A stretch of DNA of 64,000 nt, from contig JAEZIT010000055.1 of assembly GCA_023436495.1 (NCBI GenBank), positions 5,084 through 69,083 on the forward strand, written 5' to 3'. Under the pieces are notes generated by a model, which was not told where the DNA came from, searched no databases, and was given only the letters and a program-made list of their open reading frames with translations. Position numbers and translations under genes: made by a program. The stretch comes from Acidobacteriota bacterium (GTDB lineage: Bacteria; Acidobacteriota; Blastocatellia; Pyrinomonadales; Pyrinomonadaceae). Positions 7,572 through 17,619 of the stretch are shown here, piece after piece (position 1 is the first letter of the stretch; every line of letters begins with the position of its first letter).

Positions 7572-9587
7572 ATGCATACGCCGCAACTATTCAACGATCT
7601 GCTTGTCATTCTGCTGGTGTCCGTGCCGGTGGCGTTTCTGTCGATACGTCTTAAACTGCCGCTGCTGGTCGGTTTAATGCTGACAGGGATCGTGATCGGG
7701 CCGTACGGCCTGGCTCTGATCAGCGATTTGAAAAGTATTGAGATTCTCGCAGAGATCGGCGTAATGCTGCTGCTCTTTACGATCGGCCTTGAATTTTCCG
7801 TCAGGCGTTTGAAAGAGATGAAAACGCTGGTGTTGATCGGCGGCGGAATGCAAGTGATCCTGACCACGGCGGTCACGGCGGCAGCATTCACGCTTTTGGG
7901 CCGTACTGTCAACCAATCGATCTTTTTCGGTTTTCTTGTCGCTCTGTCGAGCACGGCGATCGTGCTCAAGTCCTATGTAGACCGCCGCGAGGTCGATTCG
8001 CCCCATGGCCGAGCGGGTGTCGGAATTCTGCTGTTTCAGGACATCAGCGTCGTCCTGATGATGCTGTTCGTACCCATACTTGCGGGAACGGGATTTGTTT
8101 CGGCGCCGTCGCTGATCCTGAATCTTTCGACCTCGCTGACGGAACTGGCCCTGATAGTTCTTGCGGCGTGGTTCCTGGTCCCGAAATTCCTTAAATTCGT
8201 GGTTCGCCTCCGCAGCCCGGAAGTCTTTCTGCTTACGGTCGTGCTGCTGTGCCTCGGGATGTCCTGGATCACGCAGCATTTCGGAATGTCGCTGGCGCTC
8301 GGAGCATTTATTGCCGGAATGGTAATGGCCGATTCGGAATACAGCCACCAGGCGACGACCGAGATCCTACCGTTCCGGGACGTTTTCAACAGTATATTTT
8401 TCGTTTCGATCGGGCTGCTGCTGTCGCTGACGTCGCTGATCCAAAATCTGCCGACGGTGCTGATATTCGTTACGGCCCTGATAGTCGGGAAAGCACTGAT
8501 CGTTCTGGCAGTTATCCGGGCGCTCGGGTTCCCGTACCGCATCGCGGTGATGACCGCACTCGGGCTGGCTCAGATAGGCGAATTCTCGTTCGTGCTGGGG
8601 AAGATCGGCCGCGGTTCGGAGCTGCTTTCGGACGCCGATTACCAAATATTCCTCGCGGCTTCGGTCATATCGATGATCGCAACGCCGTTCCTGATAGCGG
8701 CGGCGCCGAAGATCGGCTATTTCGTGCAATCGCTGATCAGCGACACGGGGCAGGATGAGGCAGAGGACCAAGACATCCATCAGACGGTGACCGCCGACGA
8801 CATGAAAGACCATGTGATCATCGTCGGGTACGGGCTCAATGGCAGGAACCTTGCGCGCGTGCTGCGGTCGGTCGGCGTCGCGCACGTAATAATCGATCTG
8901 AATTCCGAAGTGATCCGTAAGGCACGCGAAAAGGGCGAGAAAATAATGTTCGGCGACGCGACGCGACGCGAAGTGCTGAAACACGCGGGCATTCGCAAGG
9001 CCGCGGCACTAGTTCTCGCGATGTCCGACGCGCGGGCCGCCCGAAGAACGGTCCAGCAGGCGCATCAGATGAACAAGCGTGCACATATTATCGTCCGCAC
9101 GCGTTATACGTCCGAGATCACTGAACTTCTCGAACTCGGCGCTAACGAGGTCATACCGGAAGAATTCGAAACGAGCATCGAGATATTTTCACGAGTGCTT
9201 CAGCATTACGGCATCGCCCGTCCGATCATCGAAGAAGAGATCGAAAAGATCAGAAGCCAGGGATATGAGATGCTGCGTTCCCCGTCGGTGCCGAAGCAGG
9301 TGGAAATCGCAAACTTGAATGCCGCCCTGCAGGACGCTGTGACGGAAACCGTAAAACTAACGGACGAATCGCCTGCCGTGGGAAAGACGCTGGGTGAACT
9401 CGATCTGCGCAATGCCAGCGGTGCGACCGTGATCGCGGTGGTCCGCGGCGGGAAGACGAAAATAAATCCGGGTGCGAATTACCGGCTCGAGATAGGCGAT
9501 TCGGTGGTCGTGCTTTGTTCCGCAAACAAGATCGGGCGTGCGATTGATGCTCTTCAGCCCGCGGAAATGGCAGGATTTAATGCCTAG
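7572..9587 (+). CDS. CPA2-family monovalent cation:proton antiporter with RCK domain (KefB/KefC-like)
   Basis: A protein of 671 residues: an N-terminal Na_H_Exchanger membrane domain (about 12 segments to residue 385), then an RCK/TrkA-N Rossmann domain beginning DHVIIVGYGLNGRN (GxGxxG nucleotide motif), and a terminal TrkA-C domain ending in VVVLCSANK. This is the one-chain Kef-like architecture, in contrast to the split KhtTU pair 1 kb away. The protein probably exports K+ in exchange for H+, gated by nucleotide or thiol signals. No KefF/KefG ancillary gene is adjacent. I chose the ATG over an in-frame TTG 21 bases upstream. The stop overlaps the end of convergent uvrC by 11 bases. Confidence 0.92.
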   Translation: MHTPQLFNDLLVILLVSVPVAFLSIRLKLPLLVGLMLTGIVIGPYGLALISDLKSIEILAEIGVMLLLFTIGLEFSVRRLKEMKTLVLIGGGMQVILTTAVTAAAFTLLGRTVNQSIFFGFLVALSSTAIVLKSYVDRREVDSPHGRAGVGILLFQDISVVLMMLFVPILAGTGFVSAPSLILNLSTSLTELALIVLAAWFLVPKFLKFVVRLRSPEVFLLTVVLLCLGMSWITQHFGMSLALGAFIAGMVMADSEYSHQATTEILPFRDVFNSIFFVSIGLLLSLTSLIQNLPTVLIFVTALIVGKALIVLAVIRALGFPYRIAVMTALGLAQIGEFSFVLGKIGRGSELLSDADYQIFLAASVISMIATPFLIAAAPKIGYFVQSLISDTGQDEAEDQDIHQTVTADDMKDHVIIVGYGLNGRNLARVLRSVGVAHVIIDLNSEVIRKAREKGEKIMFGDATRREVLKHAGIRKAAALVLAMSDARAARRTVQQAHQMNKRAHIIVRTRYTSEITELLELGANEVIPEEFETSIEIFSRVLQHYGIARPIIEEEIEKIRSQGYEMLRSPSVPKQVEIANLNAALQDAVTETVKLTDESPAVGKTLGELDLRNASGATVIAVVRGGKTKINPGANYRLEIGDSVVVLCSANKIGRAIDALQPAEMAGFNA

Positions 9588-11418
9588 CCACCGAGCGTTG
9601 ACGGTCAAAATGGCCGTGGATCTCGGTCGCGGTCTTTACGCCGACAAATGGTGAAAGTTCAGCGATCGTTGCCTTGGCGATCCGCTCGATCGAGCCAAAT
9701 TGCCGCAGGAGCCGCAACTTCCGTTTTTCTCCGACTCCGGGTATCTCAGACAGTTCAGAGGAAAAGTCGCGCATTTCGCGGCGTTTGCGATGATATTGAA
9801 CAGCGGTCTTGTGCGTTTCCTCACGGATCTGCAGTATCAGGCGAAATGCCTGCGAGTTTCGGTCGAACGGTATCGGGCGGTCCTCACGTCCGTGTATGAG
9901 CAGATGCGAGATCTCGTTGTGACGCTTCGGAGGTTTTACCAGACCGATAAGCATTATCGCTTCGAGGTCGAGCGACGCCATCGCCGCAGCGGCGGCAGAC
10001 AACTGGCCTTTTCCGCCATCGATGAAGATGATCTGAGGCAGCGGTTTTTCCTCCGCGAGCGAGCGTTTGTACCGGCGAAAAACCGCTTCGTGCATCGACG
10101 CGAAATCATTCGCGCCTTCGACGGACTTGATAATAAACCGGCGGTATTCTGCGCGTGACGGCTTGCCGTTGTCGTAAACCACGATCCCTGCGACGTTCTC
10201 GCTGCCGGATATGTTCGAAATGTCGAAGGATTCGATCCTTTCAGGAAAATACGAAAGTTCCAAAAGTTCCTGCAACTCGCCCAGGACCTTTTCCGTGTTC
10301 GGCTTCAGCACGCGGAACCGCTGTTCGTAGGCGATCTTTGCATTCGTTTCGACCAATTCGACGAGGTGGCGGTTCTTTCCACGTTTTGGATCAATTATGC
10401 GGACACGGCGGCCCCGCCGCTCAGTAAGCGCCTTTTCCAGAATTGCGCGGTCCTCGAAATCTTCGGGTACGTGAATTTCCAGCGGTACGTAGTCAGTTGA
10501 GTAATACTGTGCGAGCACATCGCCGAAGAATTCGGATGCGCTGAATTCGCCGTCTTCCGGAAGATCTTCCCAGAAGAATTCGCGCCTGCCGACCACGCGG
10601 CCTTCGCGCATCGTGAAGAGCTGGAGGGCAAGTTTCGCTCCGTTGCGGTAGTATCCGAAAATATCCACGTCGCGGTCGGCGGTCGTTGCCATCTTCTGCT
10701 GTTCGCCGAGAGCGAGGACGGTCTTGTGCAGGTCACGGTATTTTGCAGCAAGCTCGAAATTCTGCATCTCGGAAAAGTGCCACATTCGCTGTTTCATCTC
10801 TTCCGCGAGCTGCTTATTCTTGCCTTCGAGCAGCGTTTTAACGTCACGAGCCGCTTCCTGATATTCCTCCTGTGTGCACAAACCCTTAACACACGGCCCG
10901 AGGCACCGTTTTAGATGGTACTCCAAACACGGCCGCGTCAATTTGCCGTCTATCTCGATGTCGCAGGTCCGAAGCTGAAATGCACGATTGACTAGATTCA
11001 GCGTTTTTCGGGCAAGCGCGGCCGGCAAAAACGGCCCGTAATAACTGGACCCGTCACGAGGCGTCCGGCGTGTGATGACGACCTTCGGGAACGGTTCGTT
11101 GGTCATTTTCAGGTGCGGGTATTGCTTGTCGTCCTTGAGCAGGACGTTGAACCTCGGTTTGTGCTTCTTGATCAGGTTCGATTCGAGCACGAGCGCCTCG
11201 ACCTCGTTGTCCACGACAATGAATTCAAAATCCGCGATCAACTTTACCAGCCGCCGTGTCTTCGCGTCCTGGTTCCTGCTGGACTGGAAATACTGTCGCA
11301 CGCGATTGCGGAGGTTCTTTGCCTTGCCGACATAGATTATCTTTCCCGCCGCGTTCTTGTGGACATAAATGCCCGAGGCGGTCGGGAGCGAGCTAAGTTT
11401 TTCCTCCAGCGTCATCAT
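9577..11418 (-). CDS. uvrC: UvrABC excinuclease subunit C
   Basis: Makes the dual incisions in nucleotide excision repair. The 613 residues carry the expected order: a GIY-YIG nuclease domain (GIYVHKNAAGKIIYVGKAKNL near 17-37), a Cys-containing linker (CLEYHLKRCLGPC), a UVR UvrB-binding motif near 200-235, an RNase-H-like nuclease domain (SFDISNISG; FIDGGKGQL) and a C-terminal helix-hairpin-helix pair (IPGVGEKRKLRLLRQFG). The gene starts at tandem ATG codons. It is convergent with the antiporter and divergent from tsaC. Confidence 0.97.
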   Translation of the reverse strand: MMTLEEKLSSLPTASGIYVHKNAAGKIIYVGKAKNLRNRVRQYFQSSRNQDAKTRRLVKLIADFEFIVVDNEVEALVLESNLIKKHKPRFNVLLKDDKQYPHLKMTNEPFPKVVITRRTPRDGSSYYGPFLPAALARKTLNLVNRAFQLRTCDIEIDGKLTRPCLEYHLKRCLGPCVKGLCTQEEYQEAARDVKTLLEGKNKQLAEEMKQRMWHFSEMQNFELAAKYRDLHKTVLALGEQQKMATTADRDVDIFGYYRNGAKLALQLFTMREGRVVGRREFFWEDLPEDGEFSASEFFGDVLAQYYSTDYVPLEIHVPEDFEDRAILEKALTERRGRRVRIIDPKRGKNRHLVELVETNAKIAYEQRFRVLKPNTEKVLGELQELLELSYFPERIESFDISNISGSENVAGIVVYDNGKPSRAEYRRFIIKSVEGANDFASMHEAVFRRYKRSLAEEKPLPQIIFIDGGKGQLSAAAAAMASLDLEAIMLIGLVKPPKRHNEISHLLIHGREDRPIPFDRNSQAFRLILQIREETHKTAVQYHRKRREMRDFSSELSEIPGVGEKRKLRLLRQFGSIERIAKATIAELSPFVGVKTATEIHGHFDRQRSVARH

Positions 11419-11588
11419 AAGAATCTTAACGCACAGCGCTGTATTTTGATAAAGAGTTTGGATGCGGCGGGAATGTGCCGCGATGCAATTTATCGGCAGA
11501 CGGAAGCGCCAGCGACGAGTGTATCCGTCGCCGTCACCGTGACTTGTCCCACTTTTGCTAAATCGACAGTTTAAGCGATACTCAAAGC

Positions 11589-12527
11589 GTGAAAACGATC
11601 GTTACCGAATCGCCGTTAGAGGCCGCCGAGTTCATCAAAGCCGGTGGACTGACGGCATTTCCGACAGAGACAGTTTATGGACTTGGCGCAAACGTATTCG
11701 ATGAGGCCGCTATCCGCAAGATCTTCGCGGCGAAGGATAGGCCGGCGGACAATCCGCTTATCGCGCACATCGGTGCTGCGGAGCAGATAGAGCGGCTTGC
11801 CCGCGAGGTTTCAGACACTGCGCGGCTTTTGATACAGGAATTCTTTCCCGGGCCGCTGACGGTCGTCCTGAAAAAGCGTGCGGGAGTATCGGATACGGCC
11901 AGCGCGGGGCTCGATACCATCGGCATCAGAATGCCAAAGCACCCGCTGGCCAACGCTTTCCTGCAGGCGTGCGGCGTGCCGGTCGCGGCTCCCTCGGCAA
12001 ATTTGTCCGGCAGGCCGAGCCCGACCACGTGGCAGGCCGTACTGGAAGACCTGGACGGCCGCATCGACTGTATCTTAAAGGGCGAAGCGACGGAGATCGG
12101 GCTGGAATCGACGGTGGTCGATTGTACGGGCGACGTTCCGGTGGTGCTGCGTTCAGGTGCGGTGACGATCGAGCGACTTCGTGGGGTCGTGCCGAACATC
12201 CGAGCCTTTCGGCCGGATTCCGACGAACCGGCCCGCAGCCCGGGAATGCGACATCGTCATTATTCACCGCGGGCGGAGGTCAGGTTCTACGAGCGCGGAG
12301 AAAGCCCTGGTGCCGGAGCGAGCGCGTTTATCGGGATCAGTCCGCCGTCGGAGTACTTTGACCTTAAATTGATCTGCGGGTCACCGGAGGAATACGCACA
12401 CGAACTCTTCGCCTTCTTCCGACGCTGCGATAACGAGGGCATTGCAAAAATATATTGTGAACCGGTGGCGGGAACCGGCATAGGCGCGGCGTTAATGGAC
12501 AGGCTGCGGCGTGCCGTCAGCGGCTGA
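11589..12527 (+). CDS. tsaC: L-threonylcarbamoyladenylate synthase, Sua5/TsaC type
   Basis: Forms threonylcarbamoyl-AMP from threonine, bicarbonate and ATP for the t6A37 modification of ANN-decoding tRNAs. The YrdC/Sua5 domain spans about residues 8-205, with the hallmark FPTETVYGLGAN and KDRPADNPL motifs. A shorter Sua5 C-terminal domain follows, linked by SPGMRHRHYSP. The start codon is GTG. The partner enzyme gene tsaD is also in this window but 37 kb away. The 3' end overlaps the convergent GT39 gene by 36 bases. Confidence 0.95.
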   Translation: MKTIVTESPLEAAEFIKAGGLTAFPTETVYGLGANVFDEAAIRKIFAAKDRPADNPLIAHIGAAEQIERLAREVSDTARLLIQEFFPGPLTVVLKKRAGVSDTASAGLDTIGIRMPKHPLANAFLQACGVPVAAPSANLSGRPSPTTWQAVLEDLDGRIDCILKGEATEIGLESTVVDCTGDVPVVLRSGAVTIERLRGVVPNIRAFRPDSDEPARSPGMRHRHYSPRAEVRFYERGESPGAGASAFIGISPPSEYFDLKLICGSPEEYAHELFAFFRRCDNEGIAKIYCEPVAGTGIGAALMDRLRRAVSG

Positions 12528-14057
12528 CGGAGTTGGTTTCACGGCAACGATCGCGATCTCACCGCTCTCGTCGAGCACTACGGTATCGAACAGCTTGCTT
12601 TCCGTCAGTTGATGTATGTACTCGTGAGGCACGAGAACGAGCGCGCTTTTGTCACCGGACTTATTGAAATAGTCGACTATTTCCAAAACGCCCAGGAATT
12701 TTCGCTGTTTTCCGTCGTCCGTGCTTATCAGCCGGCCGGCGCCGTAGAACTCTGCGTTGTGCGATGTCGTGTGAAGATTGAGGATCTTTGCGCCGGTGTA
12801 TCCGTTCGCATCCGCGGCCGCGATCAATCCTTTCACAGAATCCTGATACGCAAAATTCGGCACGACGAACTGAAGCAGCGCGGCGATGACAATGAACGTT
12901 GCGGCCGCAAGAGCACTCATCGCAAACTTCCACGTTTCGCTCTTATTGACCAATTTCCAAACATACACCGACGTGATAAGGAGAGCAGCGGGCACGGCTG
13001 GCAGGATGTAGCCCGGCAGCTTCGAGCCCGAGAACGAGAAGAAAACGAGCGGTACAAGCATCCACGCCGCCGCGAAGCGCAGGAGCGGCGAGACCTTGCT
13101 GCCGCCGTCCGATATTCCCGAATATGTCCGTTTTGCCAGTTTCCACGCCGCGGCGAAAAAGAACGGAATCCACGGAATTGTCATTAAGGGCAGCACCCAA
13201 AAGAAGAAGTAGAAGGGCTGCGGATGAAAGTATTTATTCGACGTGTACCGCTGAAAATGGTGCTGGACAAAGAATTCGTCGATGAACGACCATCCATGCT
13301 GCATATACATGGGCACGTACCACAGTGACGCTGTAGCCAGCGTGATCGGCGTTCCCCATAAAATGCTGAATATCGCTCGTTTCGACGGCATCCGCCACGA
13401 CAGGATGTAATAGAATGCAGCGATCGCGGCAGGGAAAACAACGCCTACCAAACCCTTTGCGAGCAAGGAGACGCCAACGAAAAAATATGCTCCGGCGAGC
13501 CAAGGAACGCCGTTACTTTTGCTTTCCGGATCACTGTCGATAGAGTCGAAGATGTAAAAACACACCATCGCCGCTGTGATCGGAAAGGTCAGTACGATAT
13601 CGAAACTGGCTCCGCGTGAAAATACGATCACTCCGAGCGAAGAAGCGGCGATAAGGGCGAGCCAGTTGGCAAAGCTTGTGCGCGAACCGGCTGCATGTGC
13701 CCGGACGTCGCCAAACCTGCCGAGGAGCCAAAGGCTAAAAACCGTCCCCAGCCCAAACAGCGCCGATCCGAACCGTGCAGCAAATTCCGTGACACCAAAC
13801 AGGTGAAACGATGCGATCTCAAGCCAATAGAGCAGCGCAGGCTTTTCGAACCAGTTGAATCCGCCCAATGTCGGAGTGACCCAATCGCCGCGTTCGAACA
13901 TCTCGCGGGCGACCTGTGTATATCGCGGTTCGTCCGGCCCGACCAGCGGGATCCCGAGGCCGAAGAAGTAAAATACCGCAATCGCCGCGGCGATCAGGAT
14001 CGGGATCCACGGCGAACGCAGGCGGTTTTCATCATCGGTTTTTGTAATTTCGGCCAT
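12492..14057 (-). CDS. GT39/ArnT-like polyprenyl-phosphate-dependent glycosyltransferase
   Basis: A polytopic membrane protein of 521 residues with about 11 hydrophobic segments, of the PMT/ArnT (GT-C) fold. The first periplasmic loop carries GPDEPRYTQVAREM, with the conserved Asp42-Glu43 catalytic pair, followed by GDWVTPTLGGFNWFEKP as in dolichyl- and undecaprenyl-phosphate-sugar transferases. Such proteins add a sugar, for instance aminoarabinose, to lipid A or to other acceptors on the periplasmic face. The acceptor here is unknown, and no lipid A aminoarabinose genes accompany it. Confidence 0.85.
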   Translation of the reverse strand: MAEITKTDDENRLRSPWIPILIAAAIAVFYFFGLGIPLVGPDEPRYTQVAREMFERGDWVTPTLGGFNWFEKPALLYWLEIASFHLFGVTEFAARFGSALFGLGTVFSLWLLGRFGDVRAHAAGSRTSFANWLALIAASSLGVIVFSRGASFDIVLTFPITAAMVCFYIFDSIDSDPESKSNGVPWLAGAYFFVGVSLLAKGLVGVVFPAAIAAFYYILSWRMPSKRAIFSILWGTPITLATASLWYVPMYMQHGWSFIDEFFVQHHFQRYTSNKYFHPQPFYFFFWVLPLMTIPWIPFFFAAAWKLAKRTYSGISDGGSKVSPLLRFAAAWMLVPLVFFSFSGSKLPGYILPAVPAALLITSVYVWKLVNKSETWKFAMSALAAATFIVIAALLQFVVPNFAYQDSVKGLIAAADANGYTGAKILNLHTTSHNAEFYGAGRLISTDDGKQRKFLGVLEIVDYFNKSGDKSALVLVPHEYIHQLTESKLFDTVVLDESGEIAIVAVKPTPSAADGTPQPVH

Positions 14058-14106
14058 CTTAAATAAGAATATTAAGTATTACTGAAAAAGAAGATACGTT
14101 CAAACA

Positions 14107-15105
14107 ATGGCACAGGAAGCAACAGAACGAACGGAAGGCAAATTGCTCAGAGCTGCCGCGATAGGCGTTGGAAGTCTCGGGCGGCATCATGCGCGGAATT
14201 ATGCGGAGCTGGGACGCGAGGGTCGCGTGAAGCTTGTCGGCGTATGCGACGCTAACGCAGAAACCGCCGCCGCTGTCGCGGCCGACAACAGTTGCGAAGC
14301 GTTCATCGATTGGAATGATCTACTCGGCAAAGCGGACGTCGTATCCATCGCCACGCCGACGGAGACACACGCCGATATTGCCTGTGCGTTTCTGGAGCGC
14401 GGAGTCCATGCCCTCGTGGAAAAGCCGATCGCACTGTCGCTCGACGAGGCCGACCGAATGATCGCGGCTGCCGAGCATTCGGGCGCGAAGCTGATGGTTG
14501 GGCAATTGGAACGATTTAATCCCGCGATGGTCGCGCTGCGGCCAAATGTGACTAATCCTTTGTATTTCGAGATCCACCGCGTTTCGCCGTTCCCAAACCG
14601 TTCGCTGGACGTCGATGTCGTGCTCGATGTTATGATCCATGACCTCGATGCCGTGCAATGGATGGTCGGCGAGGATGTAAAGGTTTCCGCGATCCATGCT
14701 GTAGGTATTCCGGTCATATCGGACAAGGTCGATGCCGCAAATGCGCGTATTGAATTCGAGAACGGTGCCGTGGCCAACATTACGGCGTCGCGTATCGGCA
14801 CGGAAAAGATCCGGAAAACGCGGTTTTACCAGCGCAACGCATATGTCGTGCTGGATTATGCTACAAAGTTCGCTTCATTGACATCGTTGAATCCAGAGGC
14901 AGCGCACCCGCTGCTCGGGATATCGATCAACCGGTTGGAGATCAACGACATAGAACCGCTTCGGGCGGAGATAACGGCGTTCCTGGATGCGATCGAGCAG
15001 GATATACAGCCTCCTGTTACCGGTGCAGACGGCAGGCAGGCGTTGGCACTGGCGGTCGGGGTTTTGGAAAAGATCGAGGCGCATAGGAGCATGTTAAACG
15101 TGTGA
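14107..15105 (+). CDS. Gfo/Idh/MocA family NAD(P)-dependent oxidoreductase
   Basis: A 332-residue sugar-type dehydrogenase. The N-terminal Rossmann domain carries GVGSLGRHHARNY, then the family signature ALVEKPIAL with the catalytic Lys of EKP, and the C-terminal alpha/beta domain has MIHDLDAVQWM, where HDLD supplies the active-site His. The substrate is a sugar, nucleotide sugar or inositol-like polyol and cannot be fixed from sequence. The divergent GT39 gene 49 bases upstream suggests, but does not prove, a role in envelope sugar metabolism. Confidence 0.88.
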   Translation: MAQEATERTEGKLLRAAAIGVGSLGRHHARNYAELGREGRVKLVGVCDANAETAAAVAADNSCEAFIDWNDLLGKADVVSIATPTETHADIACAFLERGVHALVEKPIALSLDEADRMIAAAEHSGAKLMVGQLERFNPAMVALRPNVTNPLYFEIHRVSPFPNRSLDVDVVLDVMIHDLDAVQWMVGEDVKVSAIHAVGIPVISDKVDAANARIEFENGAVANITASRIGTEKIRKTRFYQRNAYVVLDYATKFASLTSLNPEAAHPLLGISINRLEINDIEPLRAEITAFLDAIEQDIQPPVTGADGRQALALAVGVLEKIEAHRSMLNV

Positions 15106-15170
15106 GAGTTTCTTTGCCGTATCACAGAACATGAGGAACACGAAAGAGACAAAAAGGCACAGAACGGTTG

Positions 15171-16289
15171 GTGAATAACGAACAGATCTCGAAATTCCTT
15201 CAGGAACGCATAGATGCCGGTGACTTTCCGTCGGCGGTTTATATCGTTGCGGAAAAGGGCGAAATCGTTTTTGGCGATGCATTAGGATATGCGGTGGTAG
15301 AGCCGGAGCGGATCGCGGCGAAGATCGACACGATATACGACCTTGCCAGCCTGACGAAACCGCTGGTAACCGGACTGATCGTCACGCTGCTTTCCGAACA
15401 GGGAAATGTCATCCTCGAAAAGCGCGTCGGTGAATATTTGATCGAATTTGACAACGCTGATAAGAGGGAGATAACCGTCCGCGACCTGATGCTTCACACG
15501 TCGGGACTGACGGCGTGGCAGCCGTTTTATCTCAATACCGACAACCGTGCTGAGATCCTTCCTTTTATTGGCGAATTAAAACGGGAGCGGCCGGAAGGCG
15601 ACTCGGTCGTTTACAGTGACCTGAATTTTACGGTGTTGATGTTTTTGATCGAACGCTTGACCGGTGTTCGAATCGATGAGGCTGCGAATAATCTTATTTT
15701 GCGGCCGCTCAAATTAACGGAAACGCGATTTTCTCCGCCCGCTGCCCTTCGGCCCCGCATCGCCGCCAGCGAAAAGGGAAACGAATACGAACGGAACACG
15801 TGTGTCGAACTTGGTTACGCACAAGCAGCCCGCTCCGACCGGTTTCGGGATCATCAGATATGGGGCGAGGTGCATGATGGCAACGCCTGGTTTATGGGCG
15901 GTGTCGCCGGACATGCCGGCCTGTTTTCAACGGCCAAAGAGGTATACAAGATCGCGCTTCAATTCCTCCCTAACTACACAACCCTCCTTAAACCGCAAAC
16001 CTGCGAACTGTTCCGCGCCAATTTCACACTGGGGCTGGACGAAGCACGTTCTATCGCGTTTCAGCTTGCGGAGACGCCTGAATCCACCGCGGGATCGCGG
16101 ATGTCGCCGCAAAGCTTTGGGCATCTGGGTTTTACCGGCACCAGCCTATGGATCGACCCGAAAAACGAACGCATATTCATTCTGCTTACCAATAGAACTC
16201 ATGCTCACCCGCTTCCGTTCGTAAACATAAACTCCGTCAGGAGGCGGTTTCACGACCTGGCGAACGAGGCCCTGGACGAAAATAACTAG
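15171..16289 (+). CDS. Serine hydrolase, class C beta-lactamase-like family
   Basis: A 372-residue protein of the beta-lactamase/PBP-like (S12) fold. The nucleophile motif SxxK is SLTK near residue 60, the YxN motif is YSDLN near 147, and a HTSG segment and a late GFTGTSLWIDP segment complete the pattern. No signal peptide is evident, so it may be cytoplasmic, unlike true AmpC. Members include esterases, D-aminopeptidases and transpeptidase-like enzymes. A beta-lactamase role is not implied. The start is GTG at 15171 or an adjacent TTG at 15168. Confidence 0.85.
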   Translation: MNNEQISKFLQERIDAGDFPSAVYIVAEKGEIVFGDALGYAVVEPERIAAKIDTIYDLASLTKPLVTGLIVTLLSEQGNVILEKRVGEYLIEFDNADKREITVRDLMLHTSGLTAWQPFYLNTDNRAEILPFIGELKRERPEGDSVVYSDLNFTVLMFLIERLTGVRIDEAANNLILRPLKLTETRFSPPAALRPRIAASEKGNEYERNTCVELGYAQAARSDRFRDHQIWGEVHDGNAWFMGGVAGHAGLFSTAKEVYKIALQFLPNYTTLLKPQTCELFRANFTLGLDEARSIAFQLAETPESTAGSRMSPQSFGHLGFTGTSLWIDPKNERIFILLTNRTHAHPLPFVNINSVRRRFHDLANEALDENN

Positions 16290-16358
16290 CAACGAATAAA
16301 AATTAAACGTAATCATAACTTCACTTTCCCCTAGCATCTTTGTGTCCGGAGAGTGATT

Positions 16359-17561
16359 ATGAAAAACATAGCGATCGCGTTTCTTATTATTGGAATATCT
16401 GTGGCCGCGGGCTTTGCCCAGTCCGGCAGCCCGGCATCACGTCCGCGTGTCGCTAAAACGCCGGAACCGCCCGTGATCAAAGGCGATACAACGAGTCCAA
16501 ACACGCGCTCGGGTCCGCCAACTCTTGGCGGCGCGACGCGTACCACACCTGCACCGACAGAAACACCGGACGACATCGGCGACGGCGATGTGATAAAGGT
16601 CGAAACTAACCTGGTTACAATGCCAGTATCTGTGCTCGACCGTGACGGACGGTTTATCTCGGGCCTTCAGCAAAAGGATTTCCGTATCTTTGAAAACGGC
16701 ATTGAGCAGGACATCGAATATTTCCAATCGGTCGAGCAGCCGTTCACGGTCGTATTGATGATCGATGTCAGCCCTTCGACACAATGGCAGATCGAGGACA
16801 TTCATCAGGCCGCTATCGCCTTTATCGATCAGCTTCGCCCGAGCGACCGCGTGATGGTCGTAGCATTCGATGATGATGTACAGGTCCTGAGCCGGCCGAC
16901 GAATAATCGTTACGAACTTCGCGACGCTATTCGCCAGGCGCGCTTCGGCGACGGCACCAGCCTCTATGAGGCCGTCGATCAGGTCATTAATCAACTGCTT
17001 CGGCAGGTACAAGGCCGTAAGGCGGTAGTGCTGTTTACCGATGGGGTCGATACTACATCCCGGAGGGCCACTAGCCAGAGCACCGTTCGCGAGGTTGAGG
17101 AAAGCGACGCGTTGTTCTACCCGATCCGGTACGATACGTCGCGTGATATGAGCGGCGGCTACGGTTATCCGGCTCCTCGCGGCGGCCAATCGGGTATTGG
17201 CGGTATCCTCGGTACGATCCTAAGCGGCGGAAGCTGGCCTATCCCGACGGGCGGTGGGGGCGGGCAGCGCGGAACGAGCAGGTCAGAGTATGAAGCCGGC
17301 AGGATCTATCTCGAGTCTATTGCACAAAATAGCGGCGGAAGAAAATTCGAGGCTGATTCGCTATCGAATCTTGACGCTGCATTCTCGGGCATTGCCGAAG
17401 AGCTCCGGAGACAGTATTCGATCGGTTATTATCCCGACAAAGTCGGAACACGCGGTGAACGCAAGCAGATACGTATCCGTGTAATGCGTCCCGACGTGGT
17501 CGTCCGGGCAAAGACCAGTTATATTGTCGGCGATGTCAATAGAAACTTCGCCGGCAGATAA
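16359..17561 (+). CDS. VWFA-related Acidobacterial domain protein, copy 1
   Basis: A secreted protein of about 400 residues. A signal peptide (MKNIAIAFLIIGISVAAGFAQ) precedes a Pro/Thr-rich linker, then the N-terminal strand set VETNLVTMPVSVLDRDGRFI and a von Willebrand A domain with a complete MIDAS: DVSPS, a later GDGTSLYEA Thr and FTDGVD. It ends in a GYYPDK and KIRVRVMRPDV-type strand region. A Gly-rich insert (GGGGGQRG) sits before the last helix pair. The architecture matches the family named for Acidobacteria (TIGR03436). Function is unknown; metal-dependent adhesion is inferred. The ATG follows GGAGAG. A close paralogue follows in tandem. Confidence 0.9.
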   Translation: MKNIAIAFLIIGISVAAGFAQSGSPASRPRVAKTPEPPVIKGDTTSPNTRSGPPTLGGATRTTPAPTETPDDIGDGDVIKVETNLVTMPVSVLDRDGRFISGLQQKDFRIFENGIEQDIEYFQSVEQPFTVVLMIDVSPSTQWQIEDIHQAAIAFIDQLRPSDRVMVVAFDDDVQVLSRPTNNRYELRDAIRQARFGDGTSLYEAVDQVINQLLRQVQGRKAVVLFTDGVDTTSRRATSQSTVREVEESDALFYPIRYDTSRDMSGGYGYPAPRGGQSGIGGILGTILSGGSWPIPTGGGGGQRGTSRSEYEAGRIYLESIAQNSGGRKFEADSLSNLDAAFSGIAEELRRQYSIGYYPDKVGTRGERKQIRIRVMRPDVVVRAKTSYIVGDVNRNFAGR

Positions 17562-17582
17562 GTGGTGTTGTTTCAGATACTT

Positions 17583-17619
17583 AATAAGGGCCGTCCAAGC
17601 CGGGCGGCCCTTATTTTTT
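17583..17619 (+). terminator. Intrinsic terminator after VWFA copy 1
   Basis: AATAAGGGCCG pairs with CGGCCCTTATT around a short loop and is followed directly by TTTT. It lies about 20 bases after the stop and separates the two tandem VWFA genes into independent units. Confidence 0.85.
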
